The position numbers were made by a program, and so were the translations under genes. Shown here one piece after another: positions 22,725 to 34,345 of a stretch of 64,000 nucleotides of DNA. Numbering within the stretch: position 1 is the first letter of the stretch; every line of letters begins with the position of its first letter. Under the pieces are notes generated by a model that was given only the letters and a program-made list of their open reading frames with translations, did no database searches and had not been told where the DNA came from. The DNA is from Syngnathus acus. Lineage: Eukaryota > Chordata > Actinopteri > Syngnathiformes > Syngnathidae. Where the stretch lies: the NCBI RefSeq assembly GCF_901709675.1, contig NC_051095.1:11981956-12045955 (forward strand), written 5' to 3'.

Positions 22725-23048
22725 GTGGAACACAGGTTAGCACGTCTGCTTTACAGTTCGATTCCAGCTCCAGCCTTCTTGTTTGCGTGTTCTCCCTGTG
22801 CCGTTTTCTCCACGTACTCCATGTTCCTCCCACATCCCAAAAACATGCACGGTAGGCTGATTGAGCACTCCAAACTTTCCGTAGGTGTGAGTGCGTGTGC
22901 GGTTGTCTTTGTCTTCGTCTTTGTGTGCCCTGCGATTGGCTGGTGACCAGTTCAGGGTGTCCGCTGCCGCCTTCCCAGAGACTCCTGGTATGGGCTCCAG
23001 CACACCCGCAACCATAGTGAGGAGAAGCGGTTCGGATGATGAATGAAC
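22725..23048 (+). repeat. fish retroposon, most complete copy in the window
   Basis: Motifs in order: GGTTAGCACGTCTGC, then TTGCGTGTTCTCCCTGTGCC, CTCCCACATCCCAAAAACAT, GTAGGTGTGAGTGCGTG, GTGCCCTGCGATTGGCTGG, CAGTTCAGGGTGT, GGGCTCCAGCACACCCGC and the tail GAGGAGAAGCGGTTCGGATG with a GAATGA-type end. This is a very abundant fish family, best read as a SINE or the 3' end of an L2-type LINE. The promoter-like head is partly degraded. Fragments of the same family occur at 2450, 11301, 48832, 49426 and 50468. The open frames across it are not genes. Confidence 0.8.
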
Positions 23049-24857
23049 GGACCTAATATTGAGTCCAATACATGGTGGGAATGTAATGTAATGCTGTGCA
23101 ATGCCTTCCACAGTATGTGTTTACTAGGATGTGTTTACTAAGAAGATTGTGATAAATACATATGAATATGGACACAGTTGGAAATTTGTAAACATACTCT
23201 GCTCCATCAGAGCGCACTATGAACAGCCATTCAAATATATCCAATGTATGTCTTCATGTTTTGATACAAATTTATTTTGCATTTCCACTACTGCCAGGAA
23301 TGAGGCAGCTCGGGAGTACATAACTTACTTTCAAGGCTCTTCTGCCTTCTGCATATTTGGAATTTGCTTTTTATGTTTCTGCTCTACCACTAGCCAAAAA
23401 GATAGCAAAGTGAATCTAGCACTATTTCTCATCATTGATTGGTCTTGGTGGCGGCTTCAACTTTTGATGCAAGTTGATGCTTGCTTGTTTAGGCTTTGTC
23501 TCCATTTGACCTCCCTTCAGCAGCTCAGACTGATGACAAAGGATAAAGTTTGACAAAAGTGTCCACACATTCAGGAATCAGGTTGAGGGCATATAAACAG
23601 GGTTACACAAGACAAACAAACAACACTGACTTTCTGGCTGAGTGCAGCACATTTCTTTGCAGTTCAGAGGCTGCTTTAATATTCATCTATTGGGGGCTTC
23701 TTTGATTGGCTACATTAGGTTCTAGATTACAATTTAGAGATTTGAACATGCGATTATTGGCCCCTGTGTGGTTTGGAGCCTATTGGGAAAGATGTATTCT
23801 TAACAAAGAAGAATAATCTAATAAAATAATCTCAGAAGACACACATTTTGACTATATAAACCTTGGTTGGGAAGGGGCAAGATAAAGACAAAAACAGGCT
23901 GAGTTCTGTGTTGTTTGACTGACACACCTGTACACATAATCTTTGTCTCACTATGTGTATAAATTTGGTGTCCTCATAATGGTTGTAAGCCTGCATGTTG
24001 ATTTGAACTTTGTGAATTGGAAGCAGGACAGCTCCGTGCTAAACAGATGAGCAAGGCCAGTAGGTGGCTGGTGTGCTGCCTCAGCCCATGCACTACTTAC
24101 AAAGGGCCATTAGCCAAGGTCTGCAAATGACAGATGAAGGCCCCCTAATGGTGCAGGATCATGCTGTGATTTACAATCTTTATATTTAACCAGAGAGAGA
24201 TTAATTCTCACTCGCAAATTGACGGATCCAAGGAGGTGAGAAAGGCTTTTTGGACGTCGCCATTCCTCACAGCATCTCGCTGCCAGAGGGCAACGCCCCT
24301 GACCTTGAGATGCCAGACGTGTTGGGTACACTGGCTCCTTTGTTTTTTTTCAGGGTCACGCATCCAAGATGCCCGAAGCCCAAAAACAATTCACAATTCA
24401 CCTGTTTCACATCATGGACTTGTGTGCAAGGATGCGTGTAAAAAGGAAGGACTGAAAGGCAAAGATGGCCAAAGCAAGAATACGATCCACTCTTGTTTCC
24501 AAGCGGCTGGTTGTCTGCTACATCATGTTTACTGTCGAAAGTTCAAAGTTTTGGTCTGGGGTTGTTGTGTTTCAAGATCATTCATATGAGAGACTGGTTT
24601 TGTTTTCCGAGTTCTGATGTTTTCCCCCCGAATACAATAGGACATTGTTCAGTGAGGACAATGGAAAAAGACCTGACTAGAAAATAAGCTAAAATGTTGA
24701 GCATTGTTTTCCAAAATAAAATCATTGGTTTGCAAATCTTTTATTTTGATCCAAAACAAAGCTCATTATTCAACTGCAAATTTCACTCAGAGATACTGCG
24801 TGTCCCCAAATATATTTTTGATCCGGATTTCAATAAAGGATTTGCTTGTTACCTAGC
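23049..24857. other. non-coding stretch, no gene seen
   Basis: Unique-looking DNA. A plus frame of 140 codons (23131-23553) and one of 117 codons (24236-24589) show no recognisable domain and are not called. Confidence 0.45.
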
Positions 24858-25608
24858 ACAGGGGTTAGGAGTTACGGTTGGTGGTTAGGGTTATTGGTTA
24901 AGGGTTGTTGTAGAGAGCTTCAAACTGAAGTCATCTTTTCAAACTAGGTTTAGGGTTTCAATGTAAGGTTTTAAAGTAAGGCTTGGGTTACAAAGTAGGG
25001 TTTAAAACTAGGGTTAAGGTTTCAAACTAGGGTTGGGGTTTTAAAGTTAGGGTTTCAAACTATGGTTAGGAGTAGCAGTTAGGTTTCGGGGTTAGGGTGA
25101 GAAGGTGTTGGGGTTAGGGTTTAGGGGTTAGAGTTAGAGCTATTGGTTAAAGGCCTTAGAAGGGTTTCAAACTAAAGTCAGCTTTTCAAATTATGATTAG
25201 GGTTTGAAAGTAGAGTTTTTAATCAAGGTTTGGGTTTTGTAGTAGGGTTTAAAAGTAGGGTTAAGGTTTCAAACTAGGTTTAGGGTTTCAAAGTATGGCT
25301 TCAACCTCAATTAGTGTTTCTAGAAACTAACTAACTAGGGATGATGTTTCAAAGTAGGGTTTCAAAATAGGTTTAGGGTTTCACAGTAGGGTTTCAAAAT
25401 ATGGTTAGGGTTTCACAGTAGGCTTTTAAATAAGGGGTTTGGATTTCAAATCAGGTTTTAAAAATAGGATTAGTGTTTCAAATTAGGGCTTCAAACTAGG
25501 ATTAGGGTGACAAAATAGGTTTTGAAAACCACGGTTAAGGGTTCAAAATAGGTTTTCAAACTATGGTTAGGGTTTCACATTGTGCTTTCAAACTTGGGTT
25601 AGGGTTTC
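24858..25608 (+). repeat. degenerate TTAGGG-like minisatellite with higher-order period
   Basis: About 750 bases of variants of a ~20-base unit GGTTTCAAACTAGGGTTAGG, G-rich on the plus strand. TTAGGG words are frequent but scattered rather than in perfect telomeric arrays. On top of the short unit a longer period shows: ATTGGTTAA occurs at 24893 and 25142 (249 bases), and the following TTTAAAA(C/G)TAGGGTTAAGG at 25001 and 25248 (247 bases). Flanking DNA is unique. It is an interstitial, diverged satellite block rather than a true telomere. Confidence 0.9.
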
Positions 25609-26571
25609 TCTCTCTTCACGGACAAAGTGGATCTCCAGTTCCCTTCAGCAGAGATTCAAGAGCAGCTCTTTTAAAAATTCTTACCACTATGAAAATGTTA
25701 CTTATTTTGGGGGATTTGGGATTAATTTGACACACCAAAAAGTTTGCTCCACAAGAGTTTATTTCCTATATCTATTTAGAAAAGAGTCTTTGTGAATGAT
25801 TTGAAAAAGGTAGGAAATTCAAGGTTAAGTACAAAACACTTGTTTGATGAGCAGTTTTTGTCTAATGCCAAAGACATTCCAACTAAGTGAAAGAAAGTGT
25901 AGTTTTGTTCTTCTTTGAATGTTTTGTGGTACAATGAAACAAACACCACAAGAGACTCTTTGATTGCAATTCATCATTGATTATTACCTCGCAAGTTACA
26001 TACCTAAGGCCCAAAGCACAGTAAGATCTCAAGGGGTTCAACACAATTTCTGTCTTGGTATCTTATGATCAGCAATCCCCAAAAATGCCTTGACAGTTAC
26101 AGCTTTTTATTTGGGTTGTTTTAGCGGTTGTCACATTTGTTAAAGATTAAATAGCATTTCTGTGTTGTTGTGTTTGCTGTCCTCTTCAGTGAGTGACTGC
26201 AGATGTCAAGTTTTACCATTCGTACGTGATATGACTTTTATGACTGCAATTTTTGAATTGAAAATCTGTTTTGGAGGATAGTGTACACCTGACATAAACT
26301 CGAAATCACACTGCATACATAATTTAAACATAGGGCACATCACAATCTGATAATGCCCACGATCAACTTAATCTAATCAATGACTAGTATCCCCCTCTAT
26401 TCTGCTATAAGAAAGCTGACGATTGCATTTTATCTCTGTTTCTTTTTCTTTTAGACTGGTCACGATAGTGTCAATTGGTTTTAGCAAACCGATTTGTGAG
26501 ATTATGTTCAAAACCCATACTTTGGACCAAATTAAATCTTTACCTGTGCACAGCAACTATATCTTGGAAAA
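25609..26571. other. non-coding stretch, no gene seen
   Basis: AT-rich unique-looking DNA; no repeat family recognised. Confidence 0.5.
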
Positions 26572-26649
26572 CATTATAAAGCAAACTTATCTATTCTCTG
26601 CTGCATCAAACATTATAAAGCCAACTTATCTATTCTCTGCTGCATCAAA
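26572..26649 (+). repeat. 39-bp tandem duplication, two units
   Basis: Units 26572-26610 and 26611-26649 differ at one base (GCAAAC versus GCCAAC). Because 39 is a multiple of three, a plus-strand open frame of 104 codons (26423-26737) runs through both copies with the 13-residue unit NIIK(Q/P)TYLFSAAS. The frame is AT-rich and without a known domain. Confidence 0.95.
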
Positions 26650-29314
26650 CAGCTATAAATTGACTCTAACATGGAGAAATGCCCAAGGCATTTTCATTGG
26701 TTTATCACAAGAGACCTGCTATCAAATCAATATATAGCTGTATTATTTATTTTGCTTGCATATACTGTGCCTGTATTTAAATTATATTTAATAAAGTCAG
26801 TTTATTATAAAGCCAATCTTCAACTCTCATTTTTCATATCTGCTCAAGGTAAACACGCAAGCCTTTGTTCATTAAAACTAATTCACGATACAGCCAGTGA
26901 GAAGGAATGCGACAAAACTCAAAAGTCAGACAAAGACATCATTTTATATTTGTGTCACTCCAATTACTGATCAATAGATACAAAGCTCAGAACCTTGTTT
27001 AATGTACTGCTACTTCCAGTAGAATTTGTGGCCTGTTAAGACTCAAGGCTCATATTCTTTGTATTAGGTTGTTTCCTGACATGTGAAGAAACCGCTCTCT
27101 CCCACAAGCTTGTGCCTAACACAATATCACGTCACAAAATGAGGACGTGTTCCAAACAAGAGTTGCGTTCAAGATCGGCAGTGTTTGCCAATATTCATTG
27201 TTTTTGAGTTACTATTTTCACCACTTTAAATTGGCTACAATTTGTGTGGAGATTGGAGACAAGGTGGAGATGGACCATTAGTATCAATTTGTAAGAAAAA
27301 ATGAATTTGGCCATATTTGGAGATAAGAGGATTTTGCTGGATGGTGACGATATATGAAGTTATTAATGAACTGAAAATAATAGTTTAAAATGAACATTCC
27401 AATGAAACGTGTCTACTCCTACAAAAAAATCAATATTGCGCAAAATAATTATTTTTCTGACCTTCGTGTGCATGAATTGTGTCATGCAAAAGAGATAACG
27501 CCGCCTCGGTGCTGTTTCTGAGCATATTTGCATTTGTTTCTGTCAGCTCTTCTGACACACCGACATTGTGGAGGTCCTGTGTGACCGTCTTTGTCATCAC
27601 CTGACAAATGACTCCACTCTTCTCTCTATCTGTCCATCCAGCACGTACACAGCGGCAGATGACCATGATCAAGGTCAGTCAGGGTGCATTGACCTCGGTG
27701 AATCACAGCAATGGGGAGATACGGGTAGATTTAAATTTAGGCAATATGTGTGGACACATTCAGGAAAGACACAGACAAAAGACAGTAATACACAAATACA
27801 CTTCCAATAATCAAAGCAATTGCTCTTTAAGTCCCATAGTGAGTGAAATGCCCGCTCTTCAAGTACTGATAACTAAATGAACAAACGACTGTTCTTTAAA
27901 CTGTGGATGACATGATTGCGAACCTGCAGACCTTCTGTGTTCACTCCTGGGATAGAACAAACTCCCCTTTGAAATTGAGGTACAGCTAATGAGTGCATAT
28001 GTTTCATTATTTTGTAGCAATGAGTTGTGGTGTGTAATTCTGCCCCTAAGGGTGTTATGCAGGGCTGCCCAAGTATCGGGCAGTAACTGCTTGCCAGTAG
28101 GGTTAATGAGGCCGGCACAGTGCATACTTCGTAACTGCTGAAAATATTCATGTTTGGCTGATACTGTTATTAAATCGATGCTGTGTTGTGACATCAACCT
28201 AATCATTTACATTTGTCACTTCATGCACATGATAACATGGATTGAAATTTCTGTTTGGAATATACTGAAGCTGTCAAACATGTCTGGGAAGAAAAAAAAC
28301 ACTGCTCAGGAAGAAAAAATGCACATGACACCTAATGAGCAGTGACATGGTCGTCTGCTGAAAAACATTCTGGACAGAAGCGCCAACAGGTGTGCACATA
28401 GTATTTAACATGTCCTGAAGACGCCGGAAGTGTTTTGGGTTCACGTTCTGTCCATTTAGGAAAGGAAAAACTATTTCAGACATACGTATACAGTACATAT
28501 GAACCAAACCAAGAGATTGACCTGAGCGCTAATCTATCCAAACAGCCTAAAGTTTTCCGCCAATAACAACTATTTCAATAAGCCTACTTTCAACTAAACT
28601 TTGTTCTTTTTCACTCAATTAAAATTGACTCTTGTTTTGATGTGTTTTGCGCTGCCCTACCGACTTAATAATACACATTTTGGCCAAATAATTCATGTTT
28701 GGAACTAAATAAGATGTATTTTGACAGGAAATTGTAAATATGATAGACAAATACAATTATTACCTTTAATTGTGAAATATAAAATGTGCATCTTAATGAT
28801 GAACATGACCATTTGTCCAACAAATAACCAACAGACGCTTCAGCAACATTTCAGAAATATTTACCGATCATGAAGTATTCAGGTTCATACATCTAACTTG
28901 TTCATAAGAAGATGCTTCCAAACTAAAAAATATTCAAGCATTACTCATGTAGAAAAAACCAAAGTGTAATCAAGAGCAGAGTGCAGCTAAATTGATGAAT
29001 GAGCTTTTAATCTGCATAGAAATAGCCACCTTCTGAAATTGAGCTGTGGTCTTCACATGGCAGCCTGATGTATGAGAGGACCCTTAAGCAACACACATCC
29101 ACACTTATTAAAATATGTTTGTCCTTCCAAAGTTGACCTTATTTTCTGGTGTTAATTAAAGGCCTTCTTCATGACCATTTTTGCATCACCGGTCTGACTG
29201 TCGTGAGAATACATGTAGTATGTGTGTAAGACTTGTTTTTGTGTGACTATTTGCATTTGTGTTAAACTGCCAGTACTACACTGAGCTTGCTGTACACCTG
29301 CTTGTTGATTATAA
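26650..29314. other. non-coding stretch; possible microexon
   Basis: Unique-looking DNA. A 32-base segment with strong flanking splice-like signals lies at 27642-27673 (see findings). Other frames, such as 115 codons at 27859-28206 on the minus strand, have no recognisable domain. Confidence 0.45.
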
Positions 29315-29317
29315 TTG

Positions 29318-29342
29318 CTTTTTTATTTATTTATTTATTTAT
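29318..29342. repeat. (TTTA)n microsatellite
   Basis: About six units of TTTA in a plain run. Confidence 0.85.
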
Positions 29343-29833
29343 GAACCACTGAAACAACGGTATTGAAAGGAGGTGTGCAAACCTGAGAGTGCTGGGTAGA
29401 AGGATGAAGACCAGGGTATTAATGAGATTTTAAACCACTGAGTCAACAATCAAAAGTAAACAAGGAGCTCGGGAGAGAGGAAAAGGCTGCAGGCAAAGCT
29501 GGCTCGGATGGGAACATGCATATAATCAGTGGAGTTTAGTTCTACGCTATTATTCTGCACTCACCCAGGATTAGTGTGTATCGTTTTCGGTTCTGCACGA
29601 GCGTCTTCTTCTCTATCGCAAATCTGGCTTTAATCCATCCACCTATAGACTTTAAACATCGCAAGATGATCATACATATACTACAGAACTTTCAAAGTTT
29701 TAAACAATCCTCTCCATCTGGCTGTTGGAATTTGTTCTCATTTCAAAACAAGTGAAACCAGTCTAATATTATTGATGTAGCGGCCATATTGAATGCGGCA
29801 ATGTACAATGACAATTGCTGGACAGGAAATAAT

Positions 29834-29887
29834 TGAATGAATGAATGAATGAATGAATGAATGAATGAATGGATGGATGAATGAATC
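29834..29887. repeat. (GAAT)n / (TGAA)n microsatellite with GGAT units
   Basis: About thirteen tetranucleotide units, mostly TGAA with two TGGA variants near the 3' side. The preceding AATGACAATTGCTGGACAGG could be the worn tail of a retroposon, whose ends often seed such GAAT runs. Confidence 0.93.
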
Positions 29888-31822
29888 AGCTAATCACACT
29901 TTTATGATGGCGATAGCTGGTAGCAAATTACTTAAAATTGTTCCTATCAAAATTAAAAACAAAATGAAAACAGCATGGAAGTCCACCATCTTTGTGAAAT
30001 AGTTTCTGTTCAACATGGAAGTAGAGGCATATTTTCACCACATGGCATGTGCAGCTTGAGTTTTCGCAATACTGACATCACAGTCTGTTGGAACATGCAA
30101 TCACATCTCACATTGTTCATTTGTCCTGTTGTGGCTATCCAACATCGTTCTTGCCTTTTGCATTCACAACCCTCCCTAAAGTCTAAGCGAACCCAATTTA
30201 GGTGTTGCTTGTTTTATCAAAGTGAGCGCTGTGCGATAATGACTTCCAATGTGTTTGCCATGGTCGTCCATCAACGCAAAGCACGCTGATGTATTCACTT
30301 GTCACTTTCTTGCATTGCCACTCAACCTTGCACCTTCTCTCATTATCCTTTCAGATTAAAGGCAAAGATGCAAAGTAAATTCATCAGCCGAGAGGCAAAC
30401 CTTTTTTTTCTCCTTGCATTGTTTCTCTTTGGCCTATATAATGGCCGGTCTTATGTTGAAAAGGATCCAGAGGGGAGACTCTAATAACCCAGATAGATTG
30501 TGCTGTTATAGTTCTATCTCAAGACACTCTGTCTTTGCCTGCCAGCGCCCAGGTGCCTTGCTCACAGCATTCCCAGCACTTCCTTTACCATGTAAATAAT
30601 ATCTATCACCTAGAGTAACAGTTTTGAAGCATGGAAGCAGGGACTTGACTGCGAGAAAGTTAAACTTCAGTCAGTGATCGTAAATGTTGCTGCTACCTTG
30701 CATGTCAAATGCGAGTTGGTGTGATTATTCATGTTTTTGCATTATTCAGTGTGAAATTATATCAGCATGATTTCTATTCTATTATACTCTGTGTGCAAGC
30801 ATGTGTGTGTATGTGCGTGTGTGTGTGTGGGGGGTAATCGAGGATTGGGGGGTTTGTCTGGGAATAAATGTCACACACATTGTGCGAAATATCATTCTGA
30901 TAAAAGGGAAAAAAACAAAGCCCGTGGTGATGTTGTGAATGGATGTAGTCATGCGGGCCAAAAGGACCATGAAATGCATTAGGCCTCTGTCACTCTCCTC
31001 TCTGGTCAACCATTAAATATTTGACTTTCTCTAGAGGTAGTGAGCGGTGTTGCTGCGTAGCTGTTTTATGATATTGTACAACTGTAACCAACTCTCGCAA
31101 GTGCAGGAGTAGAACTTCTCAGTCTCTGTGACTTTGTAGCTAATGAAATGAACAACTGCAAATATGGCAATGAAAATAGCTTGTCTGTCAAATATAATGT
31201 CATGTGTCAATCTTTTTGCTCTATGATTGGCTCCCCATGTATCTTGTTCAGGTCTTATTTGGTAGTTTGGACTTGTCTCCAACCTCAGATGCAACAAAGT
31301 GCTATTCATAAGACATTTTGTAGAATAATAATACAAGAAGCAACTGTAGTTTTCTAAAAGCTCATCTGTTGGCGAGCAACACATACAAAAATAATTGGTA
31401 CCTTCTCCTGTCCCATTTAGTCATCTCTCTCCAATTTCCGATATTTTAGACACGGTCTCTCATCCCTCTCCATATCTCCTCTGAGATGTATTTGGCTCCT
31501 CGCGGCTGCAGCACGCAGTCACAACATCAGACCTGAGGTGAAAGTCCATTAGCAGTGCCATTCTCTGCTCAACAGAAATGGTGTTGCACCCCGTGATGTG
31601 ATAACAATAAGCGCCAATACTGTCCGCCAAAGAATGTCAAAAAATGCCGAAAACAGTTTAACACAATGCACAATGAACATCACACGACAAAAAAAGCACA
31701 GACACTGTAACTGTCAGTCCAATTATGCATGTACACAATCTATTCATTCAAATAAACATTTGATTTCAACAAGAGTCTGTTCATTGACATATACACAGGG
31801 ATGTAAACATCTGTCAGTTTAT
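29888..31822. other. non-coding stretch, no gene seen
   Basis: Unique-looking DNA with a short GT-rich patch at 30798-30830. Frames of 104 codons (29975-30289) and 117 codons (31031-31384, minus) show no recognisable domain. Confidence 0.5.
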
Positions 31823-31833
31823 CCCCCCCCCCC
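31823..31833. repeat. C11 homopolymer
   Basis: Eleven consecutive C on the plus strand. Confidence 0.95.
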
Positions 31834-31994
31834 AATATTTTTGTCATTTTCCCAGTCCTTTCATGGACATATATAATCCAACCACCTGTCATCACATCCA
31901 TGTTTGCACATAATGCCGATATTTGTCAGTCCATTCAAGTACACACATAGTGGAAAAACATTGTTCCCCTTTCATTTACTACACATTTCTATTT

Positions 31995-31996
31995 AC

Positions 31997-32086
<90 letters not shown>
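31995..32086. repeat. (CA)n microsatellite, about 46 units
   Basis: Pure CA apart from one G substitution at 32001. His-Thr or Val-Cys open frames across it are artefacts. Confidence 0.98.
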
Positions 32087-32088
<2 letters not shown>

Positions 32089-33177
32089 CAAACATCCATT
32101 TAAGTATGCTTATCATGTAAACATCTATCCGTTCAGTCACATAAACATGCAGGGTAATAACAGTGTTTGAGTGGGAGGGGGAATACGTAGAGCTTAATGA
32201 CCTTAAACAATAAATGGCTGCAGCCATAATTTTACTTATCCATGCTAACCTTGAAAGAACTGCAACACGTTTTCTGCTAGTTTTCCACACCTGACTTTGC
32301 CGATGTATTGAAGAGAACAAGGGAAATTAACTTCTATATTTGATTCTTTTTCTGGTCAAATCCCATGTTTAGATCCCAAGAAGGAAATGTATAACTATAG
32401 TGGCAGTACGGCCAATCTGTGCAGACATTCTCTAGTGTACAATTATGTCAAGACCTCTGGGCCGCTGCTGCTGCGGCACATGATAGAAGGTGACCCGATT
32501 AACCTGTATGCTGACGTTAAGCACGCAGAGTCTGCTTTAACGTGACACCTAATGTAATCCAGGGTTAATTATGCACTCGAGACATGGAATTGAGTGTTGA
32601 CCCTATTTATTAGGATGTTGCCCATGAGCAAAAATAAACAACACAGTCGTGGGTTGCATCAAAGCCATTAAGTGAGATTTATATCATATCAGATCATATG
32701 TCTTCAGCGCTTCAGGCAGAGTGGGTTTTGTAAATACACTTAGGCAGGTCTTCAAGGCATCCCACTGTCATTACTGGACAGATGAAGGGTTCTTTTTTTC
32801 TTCTTGGGTGTGAGCAATAGTTTAAAATGATGAAACTCTGGGGGCTTCTGTCTGGCCTGGCATGAAGGATGACTCTGCCGTGAAAATAGGGCATTGTACC
32901 GCACTATCATTTATTATGAGCGTTGGCCGTGTTTGATGGAGGGGAGCCGGGCAGTTGGGAGTGTAGATCATTCATCCAGAATGAGAGGCTGTGCCTAAGA
33001 CTGTTCTTTTTGTGCCTTCAAAGTTGCTTAAACACAACTCGGACAAGGCTGATTTGGGAAAAGGTTTCATGTAGGCAACAATGTTTGTACAATTTTATAA
33101 AAGGCTGCTTTGGAATTGTATTGGGCATTTTGCATGCTATTTGGTGTGTGCAACTGTCCCATAAAAGATGATTTGGT
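32087..33177. other. non-coding stretch, no gene seen
   Basis: Unique-looking DNA; nothing recognised. Confidence 0.5.
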
Positions 33178-33375
33178 ACATCATCATCATCATCATCGGT
33201 TTAAAGTCCGCTTTCCAGGCGCCGCTGGGTTGGACTGGATTCTCGATATGGCTTTCTTCCACCGGGGACGGTCCATAGCCATCTCGTGGTTGAGAGTGCC
33301 TATACTGAGAAGATTTTTAGAGCAAAACTTTTTACAGTCAGATGCCCTTCCTGACACAAACCCAAGGGGAAATTG
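33178..33375 (+). repeat. retroposon fragment headed by a (CAT)n run
   Basis: A (CAT)6-7 run, then GGTTTAAAGTCCGCTTTCCA, then CGCTGGGTTGGACTGG, and about 100 bases on CAGTCAGATGCCCTTCCTGA followed by CACAAACCC. The GATGCCCTTCCTG box is a common retroposon sequence. The head resembles, from memory, GTTTAACGTCCGTTTTCC-type retroposon ends known from several animal groups. The class is uncertain. Confidence 0.6.
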
Positions 33376-33467
33376 ATTTTCTGTAGGGGTTGACTCCCTT
33401 AGCCCATTCCTCTCCCGAGGAGCCCACTGGGCAGTGGTACTATTTAACCCATAGTTGGGGGCTGGTT

Positions 33468-33513
33468 CGTGGGCACCAGGGCGTGGGCATCAGGGCGTGG
33501 GCACCAGGGCGTG
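33468..33513 (+). repeat. 14-bp minisatellite, three units
   Basis: CGTGGGCACCAGGG at 33468, CGTGGGCATCAGGG at 33482, CGTGGGCACCAGGG at 33496, then the first four bases of another unit. It lies in a GC-rich patch (33400-33740) downstream of the retroposon fragment, which may belong to the same element. Confidence 0.93.
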
Positions 33514-33943
33514 TCCACACACCGCTGGGCCTGCGTGCACGTCTAGGGGCCAAACCTCCTCCGAGTCCCTTGTAGTTTAGCCTGGGTCCGTGTTGTACCC
33601 AGTTACCATGTGTCGCCGCGTGGAGGCACTACATAGGGCTTGCTGTTAGAGAGGCTATGTACTGGCAGGGAGAGACTTACGCACTCGGCTCTCCCGTTCG
33701 CATACTGCTAGCCAGCGGTGAGGGTTGACAGTGAGAAGTGACATGCACTGGGCACTCCACCAACACTCCACCAACACACTAGACGACATATTTGTACATA
33801 TTTGGTTATATTGGGTATAATACGATTCAAGGATTTTATTCCGTTTGATTCAATGGGATTATGATCCGATATTGTACGACTCAGTTTGAGAGGCATGGGG
33901 TTTGTTGTTGTCATATTAAAATATGAATAAACATATGATACCA

Positions 33944-34003
33944 CGATACGATACGATACGATACGATACGATACGATACGATACGATACGATACGATACG
34001 ATA
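33944..34003. repeat. (ATACG)12 pentanucleotide microsatellite
   Basis: Sixty bases of uninterrupted CGATA/ATACG. It separates the GC-rich retroposon region from the LINE fragment at 34038. The upstream DNA also has ATACGATTC and GATCCGATATTGTACGA words, suggesting the array grew from a GATACGAT seed. Confidence 0.97.
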
Positions 34004-34037
34004 GAGAGACAGAGAGCGAGCGTGAGCGAGGCTAATC

Positions 34038-34342
34038 ATGGCAGCACAAGAACAGGCCTTAAACAACAGATTAGTCGAGGCTGGGTTCTACCACATCAGA
34101 CAGGATCTCATGTATAGGCTGTGCAAAGAAGCTCCAGAGACGGTGCATACATGGAGGGGCATAATCAGTCAGCTGGAATAGTGTACCGGAATATCTGTAA
34201 CAGATATGGACTGGAGGTCCTAGAATCAAGATGGCAGACACCTCCAAAAGTGGTTGAAAATAGCCAGGCCAAGATCCTGTGGAACTTCCAGATCCAGACT
34301 GACAAGCTGGTGATCACTAACCAACATGACATAGGTGGATAA
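34038..34342 (+). pseudogene. LINE ORF C-terminal fragment (restriction-like-endonuclease LINE)
   Basis: Frame one from 34041 reads AAQEQALNNRLVEAGFYHIR then QDLMYRLCKEAPETVHT. After a small deletion the reading continues in a second frame from about 34130 with YMEGHNQSAGIVYRNICNRY, GLEVL and PPKVVENSQAKILWNFQIQT, then DKLVITNQHDI. The CRLC...H arrangement (here RLCKEAPETVH) and the ENxxAKILWxFQIQTD segment match the region between reverse transcriptase and the endonuclease in fish LINEs of the R2/R4/NeSL type. The fragment stops just where the PD...D endonuclease core should start, with Q-H-D-I in place of a Q-P-D. The reverse transcriptase is missing. Deletion plus stop makes it dead. The assignment to this LINE group is from memory. 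Confidence 0.7.
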
Positions 34343-34345
34343 ACA

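Noticed and set aside
24858-25608. True telomere
   Set aside because: TTAGGG words are scattered in a longer diverged unit and unique DNA lies on both sides.
31904-32320. Frames of His-Thr or Val-Cys repeats
   Set aside because: They are translations of the (CA)n tract; the same applies at 36285-36612 and 53434-53742.
33944-34003. CRISPR-like array
   Set aside because: It is a simple five-base microsatellite without spacers.
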